Shown here: positions 11,617-23,834 of the stretch, one piece after another
Numbering within the stretch: position 1 is the first letter of the stretch
How the letters are laid out: each line of letters starts with the position of its first letter
Assembly: GCA_028671895.1 (NCBI GenBank)
Contig: CM053806.1
Location: 19,975,001-20,039,000, forward strand
From: Oenanthe sinensis
Lineage: Eukaryota > Streptophyta > Magnoliopsida > Apiales > Apiaceae
Direction of reading: 5' to 3'
DNA: 64,000 nt
Position numbers and translations under genes: made by a program
The notes under the pieces: model-generated
Told to the model about the DNA's origin: nothing
Seen by the model: the letters and a program-made list of their open reading frames with translations, nothing else
Database searches by the model: none

Positions 11617-12954
11617 TGTAAAGCATAATGTAACGTAGTATGTAATAGTGATAACGATAACTCAACTAAGAAACAAGGACAGATAAATAATACTAATATG
11701 CAGCACAAGAATCCAGAAGAACATGCAAACATGAATCATACATACATCACTGCAGAGCATTCAGGATATAAAGTTTACTGAACGACAGCGAGAGAAGTTC
11801 ATTAATATGTTCAGGCCTCAGCAATAAATAAGTGTTCAGTAGATTTCAGACTAAAGACAGTGTAATGATTTAAGTAAAGATGTCAAAGGGTTTCAATGAT
11901 CAGAAGTAATGGATCAGTCCAAAGTTAATCAACTGAAACAAAACAGAAGTTAGGGGAATTCAATTCAGTTGTTAGTCATTTATGAACCAGGCCAGTACAC
12001 CAAGCGTCAGCACAAATAGAAAAGAATTATCTTGATTAATCAGAAGAAAATCAGTTGATCAAGCCAGCAGAGTGAAATCCAAGTAGACATTACTTCAAGA
12101 ATTCTAGAAATAAGTTAAAGCAAGTAATATTACACTTGGTGGTTCCTACTCTATTGAATTAGTGTGTGAAGCGCAACAAAACTTAGCTTAGGCTCAACAA
12201 ACAAAGTTGGAAGCTCAAGATAATCATAAGTCAAGGTTTGTGGCACCTGCACAAGGGAATGGGTGTGTAGGCGCAACAAAACATGTTATGGCGCCACATA
12301 AGTTTAAGTGGAACGTTTGTGGCGCCTACACACTAAAACTGGTTTGCAGGCACAACAAAGGAGCACAAGACGCAACATAACTTTGTTCAAAAGCACAACT
12401 CAAGTGAAATGAAGGTTTGTGGTGCCTACACACTGCAATCAGTGTGCAGGCGCAACAAAAGGCGCAATAAAAGGCACAACAAAAGGCGCAACTAACTTGA
12501 TAAAGGCACAAATAACATCGAGGCGCAACATACATTTTAGTGGCGCCTACACTCCACCAACACTCTATAAGGCGCAACATGGGACTTGTACATTGTTGGA
12601 AATCATTTTCCAAAAAGCCTACAGAAGATATATGGGTGAAAATCAATATGGACTGTAATCAATTCATTCATCTTCAACAAAAGACATACAGACGGGAGCA
12701 CCATTAAAGCTTGACATTTATATCACCCAACTGTATTTCTATTATAACATTGATTGGACCCATTGAAGTTAATCATTTGATTAGAAGTGTAGCACCTCAG
12801 GGATTTAATAATACATTGTTATTTTCCCGAATCTTTGTGTTTTAATAACTGCCATTTTCATATCTCAAGAACACAAATACTTAATCCGCTACTAAATGAA
12901 AAATCTACCATATCATATTCAACCCCCCCTTCTATGATGATTTTAGACCTAACA
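11617..12954 (+). repeat. 3' LTR of Copia-1
   Basis: It begins TGTAAAGCATAATG right after the polypurine tract. It ends in a C-rich run with TTCTATGATG followed by TAGACCTAACA, the same ...CCTAACA ending seen in Copia-3. Length is 1,338 bp. The U3 half holds a second hairpin array (12,236-12,580). The 5' partner is outside the window, so age cannot be estimated. Confidence 0.85.
12236..12580. repeat. Hairpin array inside the Copia-1 LTR U3
   Basis: At least four inverted repeats have the same consensus as the spacer array: arms at about 12,236-12,253/12,261-12,282, 12,315-12,334/12,341-12,359, 12,415-12,435/12,440-12,460 and 12,537-12,556/12,561-12,580. Extra isolated right arms (GGCGCAACAAAA or GGCGCAATAAAA) lie between them. 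The third is the best preserved, with a 4-base loop. Confidence 0.9.
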
Positions 12955-15206
12955 AAGAAAGAGTCTTATGAAGAGCTCAAGGAGAAGTATGATGCACTAG
13001 TGAAAAAGCATCAAGGCAAGTCTTATATAGTAGAAGGCAAAAGCTGGGATGACTCTGACAATGATGTTGAGGAAGAGCTAGGAAATCCTGCTCTTATGGC
13101 TTCATCCGAGGAATCACTGTCTCCCACCTGTCAAAGAGGAATAGATATAAATCCTTCTTTCCCTAAAATGTTTGCATTGCTAGGTAAAGAACTAGATGGT
13201 GAAAGAGGTAAAGTTTACCAACTAGTTCTCAAAATCAAAGTTCTAACTGATGAGAATGATGTTTTAAAATTATTAAAATGAAAAAATGACAAGTTGACTG
13301 AGGACTTAGCTTTTCAAGTCAATAAAGTCAGTTGTTATGTTAAAGTTGAAGCTTATCTCAGAAATCAAATAGAGGAAGAGAAGAAGAAGTGTCTAGCCTA
13401 TAAGAATTCCTCTTATATTGTAAAGAATCTAGTTGACCAACAGGAGATAAATCAAAAAGTTGGAATAGGTTTTGAGTACAATAAATCAGTAGGAAAGCCA
13501 AGCAACATAACCCCATTCAGAAAAAGTGCTGAAGAAAGGGGTATCCCACATGTTGTTAAAGACACACATAAACCTCTTTTCATAACCCCAATAGCTGAAC
13601 CAATCCTTGAGAGTTCTATACTGATTGCTTATGAAATGAATTTAGAGTATCTCGAGGAAGAGAAGAAAAGAGAGGAACAAGCTAAGGACATACAATGAGT
13701 TAATGTCCAAAAAGAGAAGAATGCACCTCAGACACCAGTGAAAGATGTGGGAACTTCTAAATCGCTCAATCCTGGTATAGGTGCAAAAGACTTAAAGAAT
13801 AATGTGAACAGACCTAATATGTTTATTAATAGTAGGAATAGTAACAACAGATTTCATTCTACTGAGAACTTTAAAACTGCTGATAAAGTTGAAGTAGAAA
13901 CTGTTAAGCCACCTACTATTTTGAATAACATGCATATTATTGATGTATTCCATAAACCTTGTGGCATTTTAAATTGTATGTTATGTGCTTTTAATGCTAT
14001 GACTGCTTATTTCAAATGCATGATTGCTAAGAAATATAACATGACTCCTAGACAACACATCAATACTAAATTTGCAAAATCCAAGACTGTGATTCCTTCA
14101 TCTGTCAAGAAGGAAACATATATTTCTAAGTCTAAACATAAAGTTGTTAAGACTATTTATAGGAAGGTATGTACAGTCAAGGAGGATGATGCTGTTATTC
14201 GAAAAGGATCTGTTGTCAAAGATGGCAAAGGTCAATTTTTAAGTATGCCGGGCCTAATCAATTTTGGGCTCCGAAGACGAATTAATCCGTTTGATATTTG
14301 TAGGGAGTTAAACAGGTAGACCAGGTTGTATGGATCCTGGACAGCGGATCTTCAAGGCATGTGACCGGAGATAAAGCCCTGCTATTAGATGTGGTTGAAA
14401 GAGCTGGCCCGATCGTCACTTTTGAAGATAACAGCAAAGGAATGAGTACGGGATATGGCAAGTTAAATACTGGAAATGTTATCATTGAAAACGTCTCTTT
14501 AGTGGAAGGACTTAAGCACAATCTACTCAGCTTCAGTCAATTCTGTGATAAAGGATACAAAGTAAACTTTATCAAAGAGAAGTATTTAATAGCTCATTCT
14601 AAAGACAACAAACTGGCCTTACGTGGAGTAAGGAAATGAAACTTGTACGTAGCCGATCTCAACTCAGGAACTGAAGATGAATCAAAATATTTCTATTCAA
14701 AGGCTTTATCAGAAGAAAGCTGGCTATGGCACAAGAAACTCTCACATCTGAACTTTAAAACAATGAACTCTCTAGTTAAGAGGGATTTGATGAGAGGACT
14801 GTCTCCGATGGAATTTACACAAGAAGGATTGTGTGAGGAACGTCAGAAAGAGAAGTCAAAGAAAGCAAGTCACGGAGGCACATACACTACAAACATCACT
14901 AAACCACTTCAACTCCTTCACATGGATTTATTTGGTCCAGTAAATATTATGTCTATGTCAAGGAAGAAATATGCCTTAGTGATTGTAGATGACTTCACAA
15001 AGTACACGTGGGTTTTATTCTTGAACTCTAAGGATGAAACACCACAATTGGTGATTGATCATATAAAGCTGATTAAGTTAGATTCAAAGTTATTTATCCG
15101 GGCAATCAGATCAGATAATGGAACAGAATTCAAGAATGAAATTCTAAATAACTTTTGCTCAGACAAGGGATAACAAGATAATATTCAGCACCAAGAACTC
15201 CACAAT
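12955..15206 (+). pseudogene. Copia-2 fragment: gag C-terminus, protease, integrase N-half
   Basis: The sequence begins mid-gag with ESYEELKEKYDALVKKHQG, homologous to Copia-1 near 1,280. It keeps one frame to 14,319 apart from TGA stops at 13,279-13,281 and 13,696-13,698. The Cys-rich CGILNCMLCAFN stretch is near 13,960. The protease (WILDSGSSRHVTGDK, about 14,330) has Ser for the usual Cys after DSG. The GAG-pre-integrase finger (14,700-14,890) has lost a Cys (CEERQKE). HMDLFGPV and IRSDNGTEF are present. A one-base loss gives the TAA at 15,171-15,173. Homology stops abruptly after RTPQ codons at 15,206, where Gypsy sequence starts. The gag 5' half lies upstream of Copia-1, off the window. 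Confidence 0.85.
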
Positions 15207-16800
15207 ATTAGAAGTTTGCACCTACCAAGATGAAATAGATTAATTACTCAATTATAAGAAGTACTAGAGAAAGGCATGTTGAGATTGAAAGTGCCACCAT
15301 GAGATGCACTTGTTTTGATTGTTAAACAAAAGGATAGCACCATGAGTCAGTGTATTGATTGCCAAAATTGATTAAGATTACAATTAGGAATGAATATCCT
15401 AACCATGAATAGAGATTATCCGACCATTTCGAGACATAATTTACCCTTCGAGGATAGATTTGAGGACCTATATCATGAAATAAAGATTGACCTAGATGAT
15501 TTGCCCAAAGTTGTATTCGACAAGAGTTATGAACATTATGAGTTCTAGGATGTCAATTGGATCAATGAATGTACCTATAACTTTTATGGATTTAATCAAT
15601 AGAATTTTAAGAAATGATTGAAAAAATGTCCATAGTTTTCATAAATGATATTTTGATCTACCAAAAGATGAAGAGAGAGAACAAAGAGAAAGTGTAATTA
15701 TAGAAAGATAAAGGAGATTGTATTCCATTTTCTATATAGTGTGAGTTTTGGTTGAGTAAAGTTAAATTTTGGGAAATTAATAAGTAGAAAAGGATATGTG
15801 TTGACGTAATAAAATTGTTGAGAATTGAGAAAGATCCGATGTACTAAATAAGGTGAGAACTTGTGGACTAGAGGTCATTATAAATATTTGTTATGGTATC
15901 CGACTCATGATCGCACCCGATAACTATACTATCTACACCTGTGATATAAAAGCATTAAATTACACAGATGAGAGTTTAGGATTTATAAGGAACATGAGTG
16001 CCATAGAGCTATTCAAGCCAGAAGTCTAGAGTTAGGATGGTGAGTTTGAGACCTTGGACTTTATTTATCTTTAAATCACTCAGATCATTTCGTTGCAATA
16101 ATATTCGACAAAAGGATCTCCAATTAAAATATTGTGCAAAGTTAGTTCTTCATAAAAGGTTTATGCCTGGATATCGAAAGGAGTTGGGAAAACCACTTAC
16201 TATGGATACAGCTTTCATACTAGAATAATTACCATTCAGAATGTAGCCACGCCACCTTACAAAGTTTTGTATAGAAGAAAAGTGTCGATCCTCCTCACAT
16301 TAGGACTAAGTCAAAGAAAGAGGAAATGTTTGGGTATTAAGAAGGAACCCGCAGGTACGCTAATGAATTCAGAGAATACAGAAATCATGGAGTGAGAGAC
16401 TTCACTTTTCTAGAAATATTATCGCGGAAAGTGGTAACGAGATTTGGCAAATGAGAGAAGTTAAGCTCAAGGGTATTAAATCTAGTAGGTCTTGAAGCAT
16501 GATAGGAAAATACATATGCACTATTCCGCAATATTTATAATACAAAAACCTTGTGTGCCCTACATCTATATTACAAAAGAACAATGCGGATGCTAGGCAC
16601 GTGTTAGAATAGGAAATCGTAGAGATGGTAATCAAATGTGTCTTACGACCGGTAGGGATCAGTGACCGAAAAGAGCAAGTGTGAATAAACAAAACCATAG
16701 CACCAGAAGGAGGGTATGGATGAATCAGAAGGTTGAAGAGACAACCCTTAGTTATTTTTTATTAGATTTCGAGGACGGAATCCTTTTAAGGAGGGTAGAC
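15207..16800 (+). pseudogene. G1: heavily degraded Gypsy pol 3' half
   Basis: There is no usable frame, but translated patches in order match a chromovirus pol. A VKQKDSTMSQCID-like RT motif lies near 15,320, then a GHYEF-like patch near 15,530. IVFINDILI near 15,632-15,658 corresponds to the RT FIDD box. A PPYKVLYRRKCRS patch (integrase C-terminal region) lies near 16,250. The sequence ends with the conserved terminal phrase FEDGILLRRVD (about 16,768-16,800) overlapping the polypurine tract AAGGAGGGTAGAC, directly before the LTR. The RT Asp is Asn (AAT 15,644-15,646), as in G3. The 5' half is missing; it begins abruptly in the Copia-2 integrase. Confidence 0.8.
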
Positions 16801-19304
16801 TGTAATAACCCGTATTTTTTTGACGCATTTTTTTATTTATTTATAAAAGACCTTGATGAATAGTGATTCTACGGATTTATGAAAAATATTTTAGCCCACA
16901 CTAGGTATTGGAATATTGGAAATTCGAAGATGCAATATTGTTGTATGAAACAAATGAGTGAATGCAAAAGTCGTCAGAATCCAAAGATTTTCACTTTTAC
17001 TATTTGTTTCATAATTTATGAGATATTAAGGAATACGAGGATCCCGGCCTAACACGAACCCTATAACATGGAATTTTATTGGATATAAATGGAGTCAAAG
17101 TATTTAAAGTATTAAGAACAATTATAGTGAACACTACACAACGAAACGTTTCGGAAAAATATTGACATTAACATTGGGATCAAGAGATAAATGAATAATG
17201 TATCGCGAATTAAACAAACAAGGAAGCCATGAAAGTATCATGCAAGCCTAACTAGGAATTACAATCCAATCAAGTATTAGTTAGAAACATGGTTCCACAA
17301 ATCATGGAAACATGGAAACCAAGATCCCTAATTCATGGCTTTATTTGTACTTGGCCTTGACCTTTCACTCCACCAAGCCACACTTGTGTAAGAATGCAGT
17401 CATGTAACAATACATACATATTATACAAACACAAATGCACCAACACAAAAGCAATCAAAGTAGAAAAAGCTTCCCCCTCCATTTTCTTCCATTTGGCCTT
17501 TCAAGAAAAGCAAGGAAAGAAAAAATTCAAAACCTAAGCTAAACTCATTCAAAATTCACAATATTTTGACCATAGCTTTTACAATATATATCTAAGGTAT
17601 GTACAAAATTCCATGGCCATCTAATTATTATAGCATATCCAAATCCTTGCTCAAATATGAGGGTGAATAGTAACTCCGAAAATTACTAACTTGTTTCTTG
17701 ATTTTCTCTTGTAAGTTTGAGGATGATAAGCATAGATCAAGGCTCCCTTAAGGCTTACAAGCTTTTGTTAGTATGTTTAAGAATTCAAGAAAGGTATAAA
17801 CACCATCCACCCTTTGATTTACTTTGAGCTATAAGCTTGAGTTTGAGTTATGTTTAAGTATATGTTGAATTAAGGAGTTTGGATGTAAATGATTGAATAT
17901 TGTTGGTTGAATAATATGGGTTGATGATGGTGATGAGTTTATGAAGTTATAAACTGATTTTTTTGTTAGAGACATTGGTTTGATGATTGGGTTATTGGTT
18001 AATGGATTTAACATAGTTAAATTCAGGAATCATTCCGTTTATAACCGTCGTAATGCGCATTTGCTTTTAGACTTATTTTGACCAATAATTCCGAAATGAT
18101 AATTACAGGACCTTGATACCACTGAACATGGTTGTGTAGATCTTGTTTCATAGTTCATTTTGGCGCTTGAATCGTGTTATTTCGATTTACGGTTTAGGAG
18201 AAAAGCCCGATTTAGTGCAAGTAGTTCGATTGAACCAAACTGCTCCTTTAATCTCACTTTGGGACTATTATTGGACCACTTAAGAATGGTTATAAAATAT
18301 AAAATTGGTTGATAAATACTTTAGGTAGTTAGTAAGGTCACCGAGAAGTATTCGTACAAAAAGGTTAATATATCGAGTTTATAAAAATGTCGGAACCAAA
18401 GTTGCGTGATGACACTATTCACTAAAGATGCTACTGCCTTGTTTAGTAAATTCGGGAAAATGAGTCCTTAAACTTTTATTTTCAAAATGTTATATTCTTG
18501 ATCTTGCATATGAAATTAAATTATGCTTATACAAGTTTTCGAAACATGTGCTTTATATATTACTGTTGTGATATAACTTTTTATCGAAATCTATGAATTG
18601 ATTTAACTGTTGTTTAATATTTCGTTAAATGTTTTGGTTTATATGCTATAAGATAATATAAATATAAGTCGGTGTTTATAAAGGTTCTAAGTGTAGAGTG
18701 GGTATTCGTATTTTCGAACGTAGACCGGGAGTCAGAAGTGTTATTCTAAATATTGTCGTAACCCAGAAGTTGCCGGATCCAGATTATTTTAAATAGTGAA
18801 TAAAAATATTCCAATATTTATATTTTGGATATTTTTATTGAGAAATATTTTAAATAGTGTTAATAAATATTATTTGAATATTTGTTTAATTAATGAATAT
18901 TATTTTGAATATTCATTTAAAAAGGGTTTATTAATTTTTTATTATTTAATAAATATTATTTAAATATTTATTAAATATTCTAAATTGATTAAAATTTATT
19001 TAAGGTCTTTGATAATTATTTAAAATATTGTTTGACCTTTAAAAAATGATTTAAATATAGTAGGGGTTCCCAAATATTTATTTTATGTTTTATTAATTAT
19101 TTAAATACGAATAAAATATTCTTTGACTTATTAAAAATTAGGAATCCAGTCTAGGAAGTAAATAAATGATTTACTTTGCTCGAATACGATTTTGTTTTGG
19201 GATCACCGCCCTACTTTAGTTAGGGTTTTCAACTTATCAAAATCAAAGAGATTTTTCGAGTAACTCCCAAGTCGTGATTTTTCAAATGATTTTCATGTAA
19301 ACAT
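16801..19304 (+). repeat. G1 3' LTR (Gypsy/Tekay type), right end truncated
   Basis: It starts TGTAATAACCCG directly after the polypurine tract. It is homologous along its length to the G3 LTR (39,740 onward and 54,352 onward) and, inverted, to the G2 LTR (26,341-29,207). Shared landmarks are CCGTTTATAACCGTCGTAATG (about 18,037), TTTTCGAACGTAGACCGGG (about 18,711) and an AT-rich palindromic block (18,790-19,140). Relative to G2 it lacks about 760 bp after GAGTCCTT near 18,467. It is cut off near 19,304, well short of the LTR end seen in G2/G3. Confidence 0.85.
18790..19140. repeat. AT-rich palindromic block in the G1 LTR
   Basis: The block is dominated by phrases such as AATATTATTTGAATATT, TTAATTAATGAATATTA and TTAATAAATATTATTTAAAT, each self-complementary. 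The same block is preserved in G2 (26,460-26,790, inverted) and G3 (55,090-55,400). Confidence 0.8.
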
Positions 19305-19719
19305 TGTAAAGTGTAATATATAATGTTACCAGTCGATAGAAAATAGAAGTAAAAAAAGTGAACTACTATATATGTAGTAATAGTTCATTGTAGCAAAAAA
19401 GTGTGAGAAAAATATCAAGAACTCAAGAAAGGCACAATAGAAGGATAAAAAATATTTGTAGTGCTTTTCTCAGTTCAAAATCACATTTTGTGTAAGCAGC
19501 TTGGTATCTTTACCAAGATTAATTGAAAGCAAAAATACACTAGTGGAAAAACCAATCCACTAATAATTTTAAAAGATTTGTTTTCGAGTTTCTTTTAATT
19601 CTTCTAGTTTTCTCTTTTTGTTTAATCTGTCCAAACACTCAAACACTATTATTGAACAAACTTAAATCCGCAAGAATCTGAAATAATTCTTAAGTTTGTA
19701 TTCAACCCCCCCTTCTACA
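19305..19719 (+). repeat. Short Copia-type LTR, probably solo
   Basis: It begins TGTAAAGTGTAATATATAAT, like the Copia-1 LTR start. It ends with TTCAACCCCCCCTTCTACA, the C-rich LTR terminus common to plant Copia elements. Length is about 415 bp. No internal Copia sequence adjoins it. I could not find a convincing target duplication, so the exact ends and the solo status are uncertain. It marks the junction between G1 and G2. Confidence 0.5.
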
Positions 19720-21212
19720 AATTTCGTGTACTTAAAAGTAAATAACATAAATATTCATATAATATTACTCTTCCTGCCTCAGTCTTGCACTCTCGAATCA
19801 CCACTCCTTATGCTTCCACTTTTTATTAGAGCAGTTTCCTGACTTATCACCCGTTAATAAGTTATATCCATCACGACAATTTTATTTGGTCACAGTATAC
19901 GAGATAACCACTCAACAACTATTGTAAGCTTTAATTCATAATATTCCATACTTAGGTTATTTCATCCTAGTCCCAATTTTCAACTCCATCCAGTTTCCCA
20001 AATATTTAGGAAAGTATTTGCAAGATACATAAACTAGTTCTGGTAATAAGCAGATTCACTTAAGAAGTTCATACTCACTCTCGTGAAAGCAATAATTGTC
20101 AGGCTAGACTATACACAATGATTATTCCACCGTCTCTGGTTTAGACTCAACTCTAGGTTATACCATTCCTGGATTTCTCCCTCAAATACGGGTGTTTAAT
20201 GAATTGAACTCATGGGTGGCACTTTATGTTCCAAGGTGTAGTACTCAGGGACTAACAAGAAACAAATGGTCTATGTGCTAATGTGAAATAACAGGTAGGT
20301 GCAAAATAGGTTGACACTAATCTAATATATCCTTATCACTGTTTATATCAGTAGAACTGTCATATTACTCGACAGGCTATCAAACATAACACGTGAGATA
20401 TGTCGGATCAATATTACCCATCAGGTTGCTTGCTAAGGGGAGATTCCTCACAACTTGTACCAATTTCATGTTCATACATTTATCGTCTAGTCCTTCCGAT
20501 AGTTACTTTTCAAAACTCATGGTTTACACGACATATGGTATATTACCAAAAGGATGAAACATACTGTCCATTATGTAGTCTCAATCAATTCACACCTAAG
20601 GGTCTATAATTGTATTATGGGACCTCTTTCCCTGAACCATTTATCTCAACTAAATAATTAAATTCTCAGTGAATGCTCGGACCCCCCTTCTAGCCGGAGT
20701 CCCACCACTAGCAGAAGGAGCCTCATACCAACACCTACACACTGGATCATTCATACTTTTTATCTTGATCACAATATCCGGAATGCGTGGGTCACATATA
20801 CTAAGGGGCTCACTTTGATCAGAAAATACTTAACATTCTTAAAAAATACAACAAATGTGCATCTTAACTCCCCGTTGCAACTCTATACCGTATCAATACC
20901 ACTCATCGTCTTAACAATTATCCTTCACTTCTTATCCTTAATAGAATCCTTGAAATCTTTATACTTATCAGATTGTACAAAATATATCGTTGCCTCTTCC
21001 GGAATGGTCTCGCTAGTTTCCCGTCTAAAATCTATATCCCAAATGTCATTCATAAATCTCCTCACTACTAACTCCAAGTAGGTGACCTATTCTTAACTCA
21101 TTCATTTTTACTACATTTGGTAGTCCAATTACGAACTCTACATGAGTTCTCACGTTATCCTCTTATATATGAATAACTCTTAACACTCTCGTATCTAAGT
21201 ACTATAACTCAT
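19720..21212 (-). mobile_element. G2 leader region, minus-strand Gypsy, no intact ORF
   Basis: This lies downstream (minus-strand sense) of the PBS at 21,213-21,224 and is therefore the 5' untranslated/gag-proximal part of G2. It has no ORF above background and no recognisable gag motif, so it is either noncoding leader or too decayed to read. The left end against the short Copia LTR near 19,720 is abrupt. Assignment rests on the PBS and the LTR end beside it. Confidence 0.55.
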
Positions 21213-21224
21213 GCTCTGATACCA
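21213..21224 (-). other. Primer-binding site of G2 (initiator tRNA-Met)
   Basis: The plus strand reads GCTCTGATACCA, i.e. TGGTATCAGAGC on the minus strand, complementary to the 3' end of initiator tRNA-Met. The LTR end (...GGGGGCATTACA, 21,229) is four bases away. The 60-bp neighbourhood aligns with the G3 LTR end and PBS at 56,850-56,911. Confidence 0.85.
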
Positions 21225-21228
21225 TTTC

Positions 21229-21440
21229 TGTAATGCCCCCAAACCCAAGGTCAGGGATTTGAGTCGTTACGTCACCATCCAATCATTTAAACCTGCAATA
21301 ACTCAATAATCCAAAGAAATCACATCACAGACCCCTCTCTCTCTCTCTCACACATACGAGTTATAGCCTTAGAAACAATATACAACCAGTATCACTAGTT
21401 ATTACAAACCAAATGTACTTATCTAGGATCTCACGCTATC
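21229..21440 (-). repeat. G2 5' LTR, terminal ~210 bp
   Basis: In the minus sense this ends CCCTGACCTTGGGTTTGGGG followed by GCATTACA. That is homologous to the G3 LTR end (CTGACCCTGGGTCTGGGGGT). It is separated from the rest of the same LTR (25,084-29,207) by Copia-3. A CT-dinucleotide run is at about 21,332-21,350. The right boundary against Copia-3 coding sequence is estimated at about 21,440. Confidence 0.75.
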
Positions 21441-23427
21441 ACTGATAACCTCTACACGAAGTGGTGCTACTGATGGTGCCGGTGATGCTAGTGGAGCTGG
21501 TACTGGACCTTCTGGATTTGCTTTTGGTGTTTCCCATACTGCTGAAGGATCTGGTGCTCAAGGTGGTGTTCCGGATAACTCACCTAAGGGGGAGAGAGGA
21601 AATGAGACGACACAACAGTCACTATTGGTTGAAGAAGAGGTTGATCTAATGAAGGAAAGTGAGCCAGTGACTAATGAGGAGGCTCAGAGAAAGAGAAAGG
21701 GTAAAGCAGTGGTGGTTGAACAAGAAGAGCCATTCACTGACTTTGGTGCTCGACAGGAAGAAGTACATAATGATTCTGATTCTGATATGGAGGACGTACC
21801 TCTAACACATGCAATTAAGAGATCCTTGGAGGAACAAGGTGGAGTTGCTGGGGCGTCTACTGAAGAGATTCTTGTTGACGAGGAGACCCTGAAAGCTCAA
21901 CAGTTAGCCTTGGATCAAGCTCAGTTCTTTAAAATGAAGATGATGCAAGATAAGGTTGTTTTCCTTGAGAAGCAAGTGGAGCTCAAGGAAAAGCAGTATG
22001 ATCATGAGCTTGTCAGATTAGCTGATCCACATGTTGATTTGGACAAATGAAGGATTGGACAAAAATGGGACGATGCAAGGAAGATACTAATGGGGACTTG
22101 TGCAAATGGAATTCATAACAAGGAGGCAGATGAGTTGTTCTACAGCTTGAACCTGAAGAATCCACTGACTGTGGACTACATAAGTGCTTTAAAGGGGATG
22201 ATTTCTAAAGTTCGTGTTGGATACAAGATTGTGGTCAAAGAGTGGCAAGTCATTTTGTCCTTAGTTGATGGAGCTCCAATGTCTTTCATGTACGTGGATG
22301 ATCAATTCATGTCGAGAAGATCTGTGTCAGAGTTGTTCTTACTAGTAACTAAAATTCAATACTCTCAAGCTGAGGAACTTAGCATTCTGTACAGAGATCA
22401 ATTAATGCAGATAGCAGATGACAAGGGACCAGAATTCTCAGCCAATCCGGATGTTGTTCGAATGGTGGTTGATGGAAAAATGAAGAGGATTAGTATGGAG
22501 GAAAATGATCTAATGGCTCTACTAGTGGAATCTCTAAAAGCTGTGTGTAGACAAATGATGAGTAAGGGATTCACCTTTGACATCATGGAAAAATCAGTGG
22601 AGTTCATTGAGAAAGTAATATTCAAGAAGTGCAACGAAATATGGAAATGTGATGTCGTTGCTCCTAATCCTCTAGATAATGTGAAGATTGAGCCAGAGCT
22701 TATGGAAAGAAAATGGAATATTCTACAAGCTGTGAAAAGTTTAGATGAAGCTCTGACTCTTCCTTCTGGACCATTGGAACAAGGAGAAATAAGGGAGGCA
22801 GTTGGTGTTCCAGGCAGAGATAATGTATACTGGATTCACTCTTACGCTGATGATACAGCTGATGCTTTGGTATTCATTAATGCAGACCAGAAACAGACAT
22901 TCTTGCATATGAGTAGGAAATGGCTGCTACAGGCTCAAGATGCTGCATTTCTAGATAAAGTTAGAGAAGAATTTAAATGGGGTGATGTAGAGGATATGTT
23001 TGTGGATGAGAAGCAGATACTACTGAAGTACTTATCTTAGATAGTGCAGGAGAAGAAGCGAATGAAGTTAGATGTGACTAGTGTTTTCAATACCAACCGT
23101 GTCAAGGGCTACCCTAAGATGATCTACTGTCATTTTAAAGCTGATAAAACTCACTGGAAGTCTCAGATCATCATGAAGAACTTTGAAGATATTCCAAAGA
23201 TTAGGACTACTCAGGAAGTGGACAAACTCATAAGGCTTTTCAAACATCGGTATGCAGAACCCAAGAATCCTCTAGAGATGGAAGCAGTAAGCCTGTTGAA
23301 TGCTAGATGGGCACAATTACATGATCCCGTATACAAGAAAGAACAGCAAAAGAAAGAAAGGCGCAGAAAACAGAAAGAAGTTGAGTGCGGAGCTGGAAAA
23401 GAAGTTGGGAAGGGGAAACGGAATTAG
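21440..23427 (+). pseudogene. Copia-3 env-like ORF, C-terminal two-thirds
   Basis: One frame runs from the junction to 23,427 with only two in-frame stops: TGA at 22,048-22,050 and TAG at 23,038-23,040. A Gly/Ser-rich low-complexity start (about 21,455-21,600) leads to an acidic Glu-rich part, a Gln/Lys-rich coiled coil (about 21,880-22,040), a long helical domain and a strongly basic Lys/Arg tail. The motif RVKGYPK near 23,098 parallels RVKGFPK in the Copia-1 C-terminus, which supports homology of the third ORFs. The N-terminus is missing because the left flank is the G2 LTR. There are no membrane segments. Function is unknown. Confidence 0.75.
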
Positions 23428-23821
23428 AATTAAAGTTTAGAGGAATGTGAACTTGAAGTTGGATAAACTTCATATCTTTTGGTTACTCTAACTCACTTGA
23501 GGAAAATTCACCTGACCACGGTATGCGAGATAGGCTAATTCATCATACTATAACCGTGAATCAGAGTGGATCCAATAAGGTGATATGTGTTTTACTAGAA
23601 GGCATGAAATAATCCAAGTGATAGAAATCATTCCAATGATCTTTGATTCGAGGTTCGAATTCTCTGTCTAGCTTATATTTTATTTACTAAGTTCTTTGTA
23701 TTGTTTTCAAATTTTCATTCAGTTGTAACATAAACAAGACATTAATGTTACTTATCTTTTCTCGTCTCATTATTTAGTTGAGTTATCCTTCTTTAATTTG
23801 AATGTCATTGTTAGACAATCA
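23428..23821 (+). other. Noncoding tail of Copia-3 before the polypurine tract
   Basis: About 390 bases hold no ORF of note. The sequence is AT-rich and leads to the polypurine tract, matching the layout of Copia-1 (11,381-11,603). Confidence 0.6.
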
Positions 23822-23834
23822 AATAGGGGGAGAT
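23822..23834 (+). other. Polypurine tract of Copia-3
   Basis: AATAGGGGGAGAT directly precedes the LTR start and is identical to the Copia-1 tract. Confidence 0.85.

Larger units (their letters stand above)
1..12954 (+). mobile_element. Copia-1: Ty1/Copia (Sirevirus-like) element, 5' end off the window
   Basis: In order: the end of a leader (1-132), gag, protease, integrase, RT and RNase H to 5,890, a spacer with a hairpin array, a long env-like ORF (7,199-11,380), a polypurine tract and a 3' LTR (11,617-12,954). Protease before integrase before RT is the Copia order. A large extra ORF after RNase H is the hallmark of the Sirevirus/SIRE lineage. Every coding section carries stops or frameshifts, so this copy is dead. 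The sequence after its 3' LTR is the gag of a related element (Copia-2), so Copia-1 inserted into it. The right flank AAGAA should reappear as a 5-bp duplication before the unseen 5' LTR. Confidence 0.9.

Noticed and set aside
19305..19719. Target-site duplication for the short Copia-type LTR
   Set aside because: Flanks AACAT and AATTT do not match, and trying alternative ends gave no 5-bp match. The boundaries are left uncertain.
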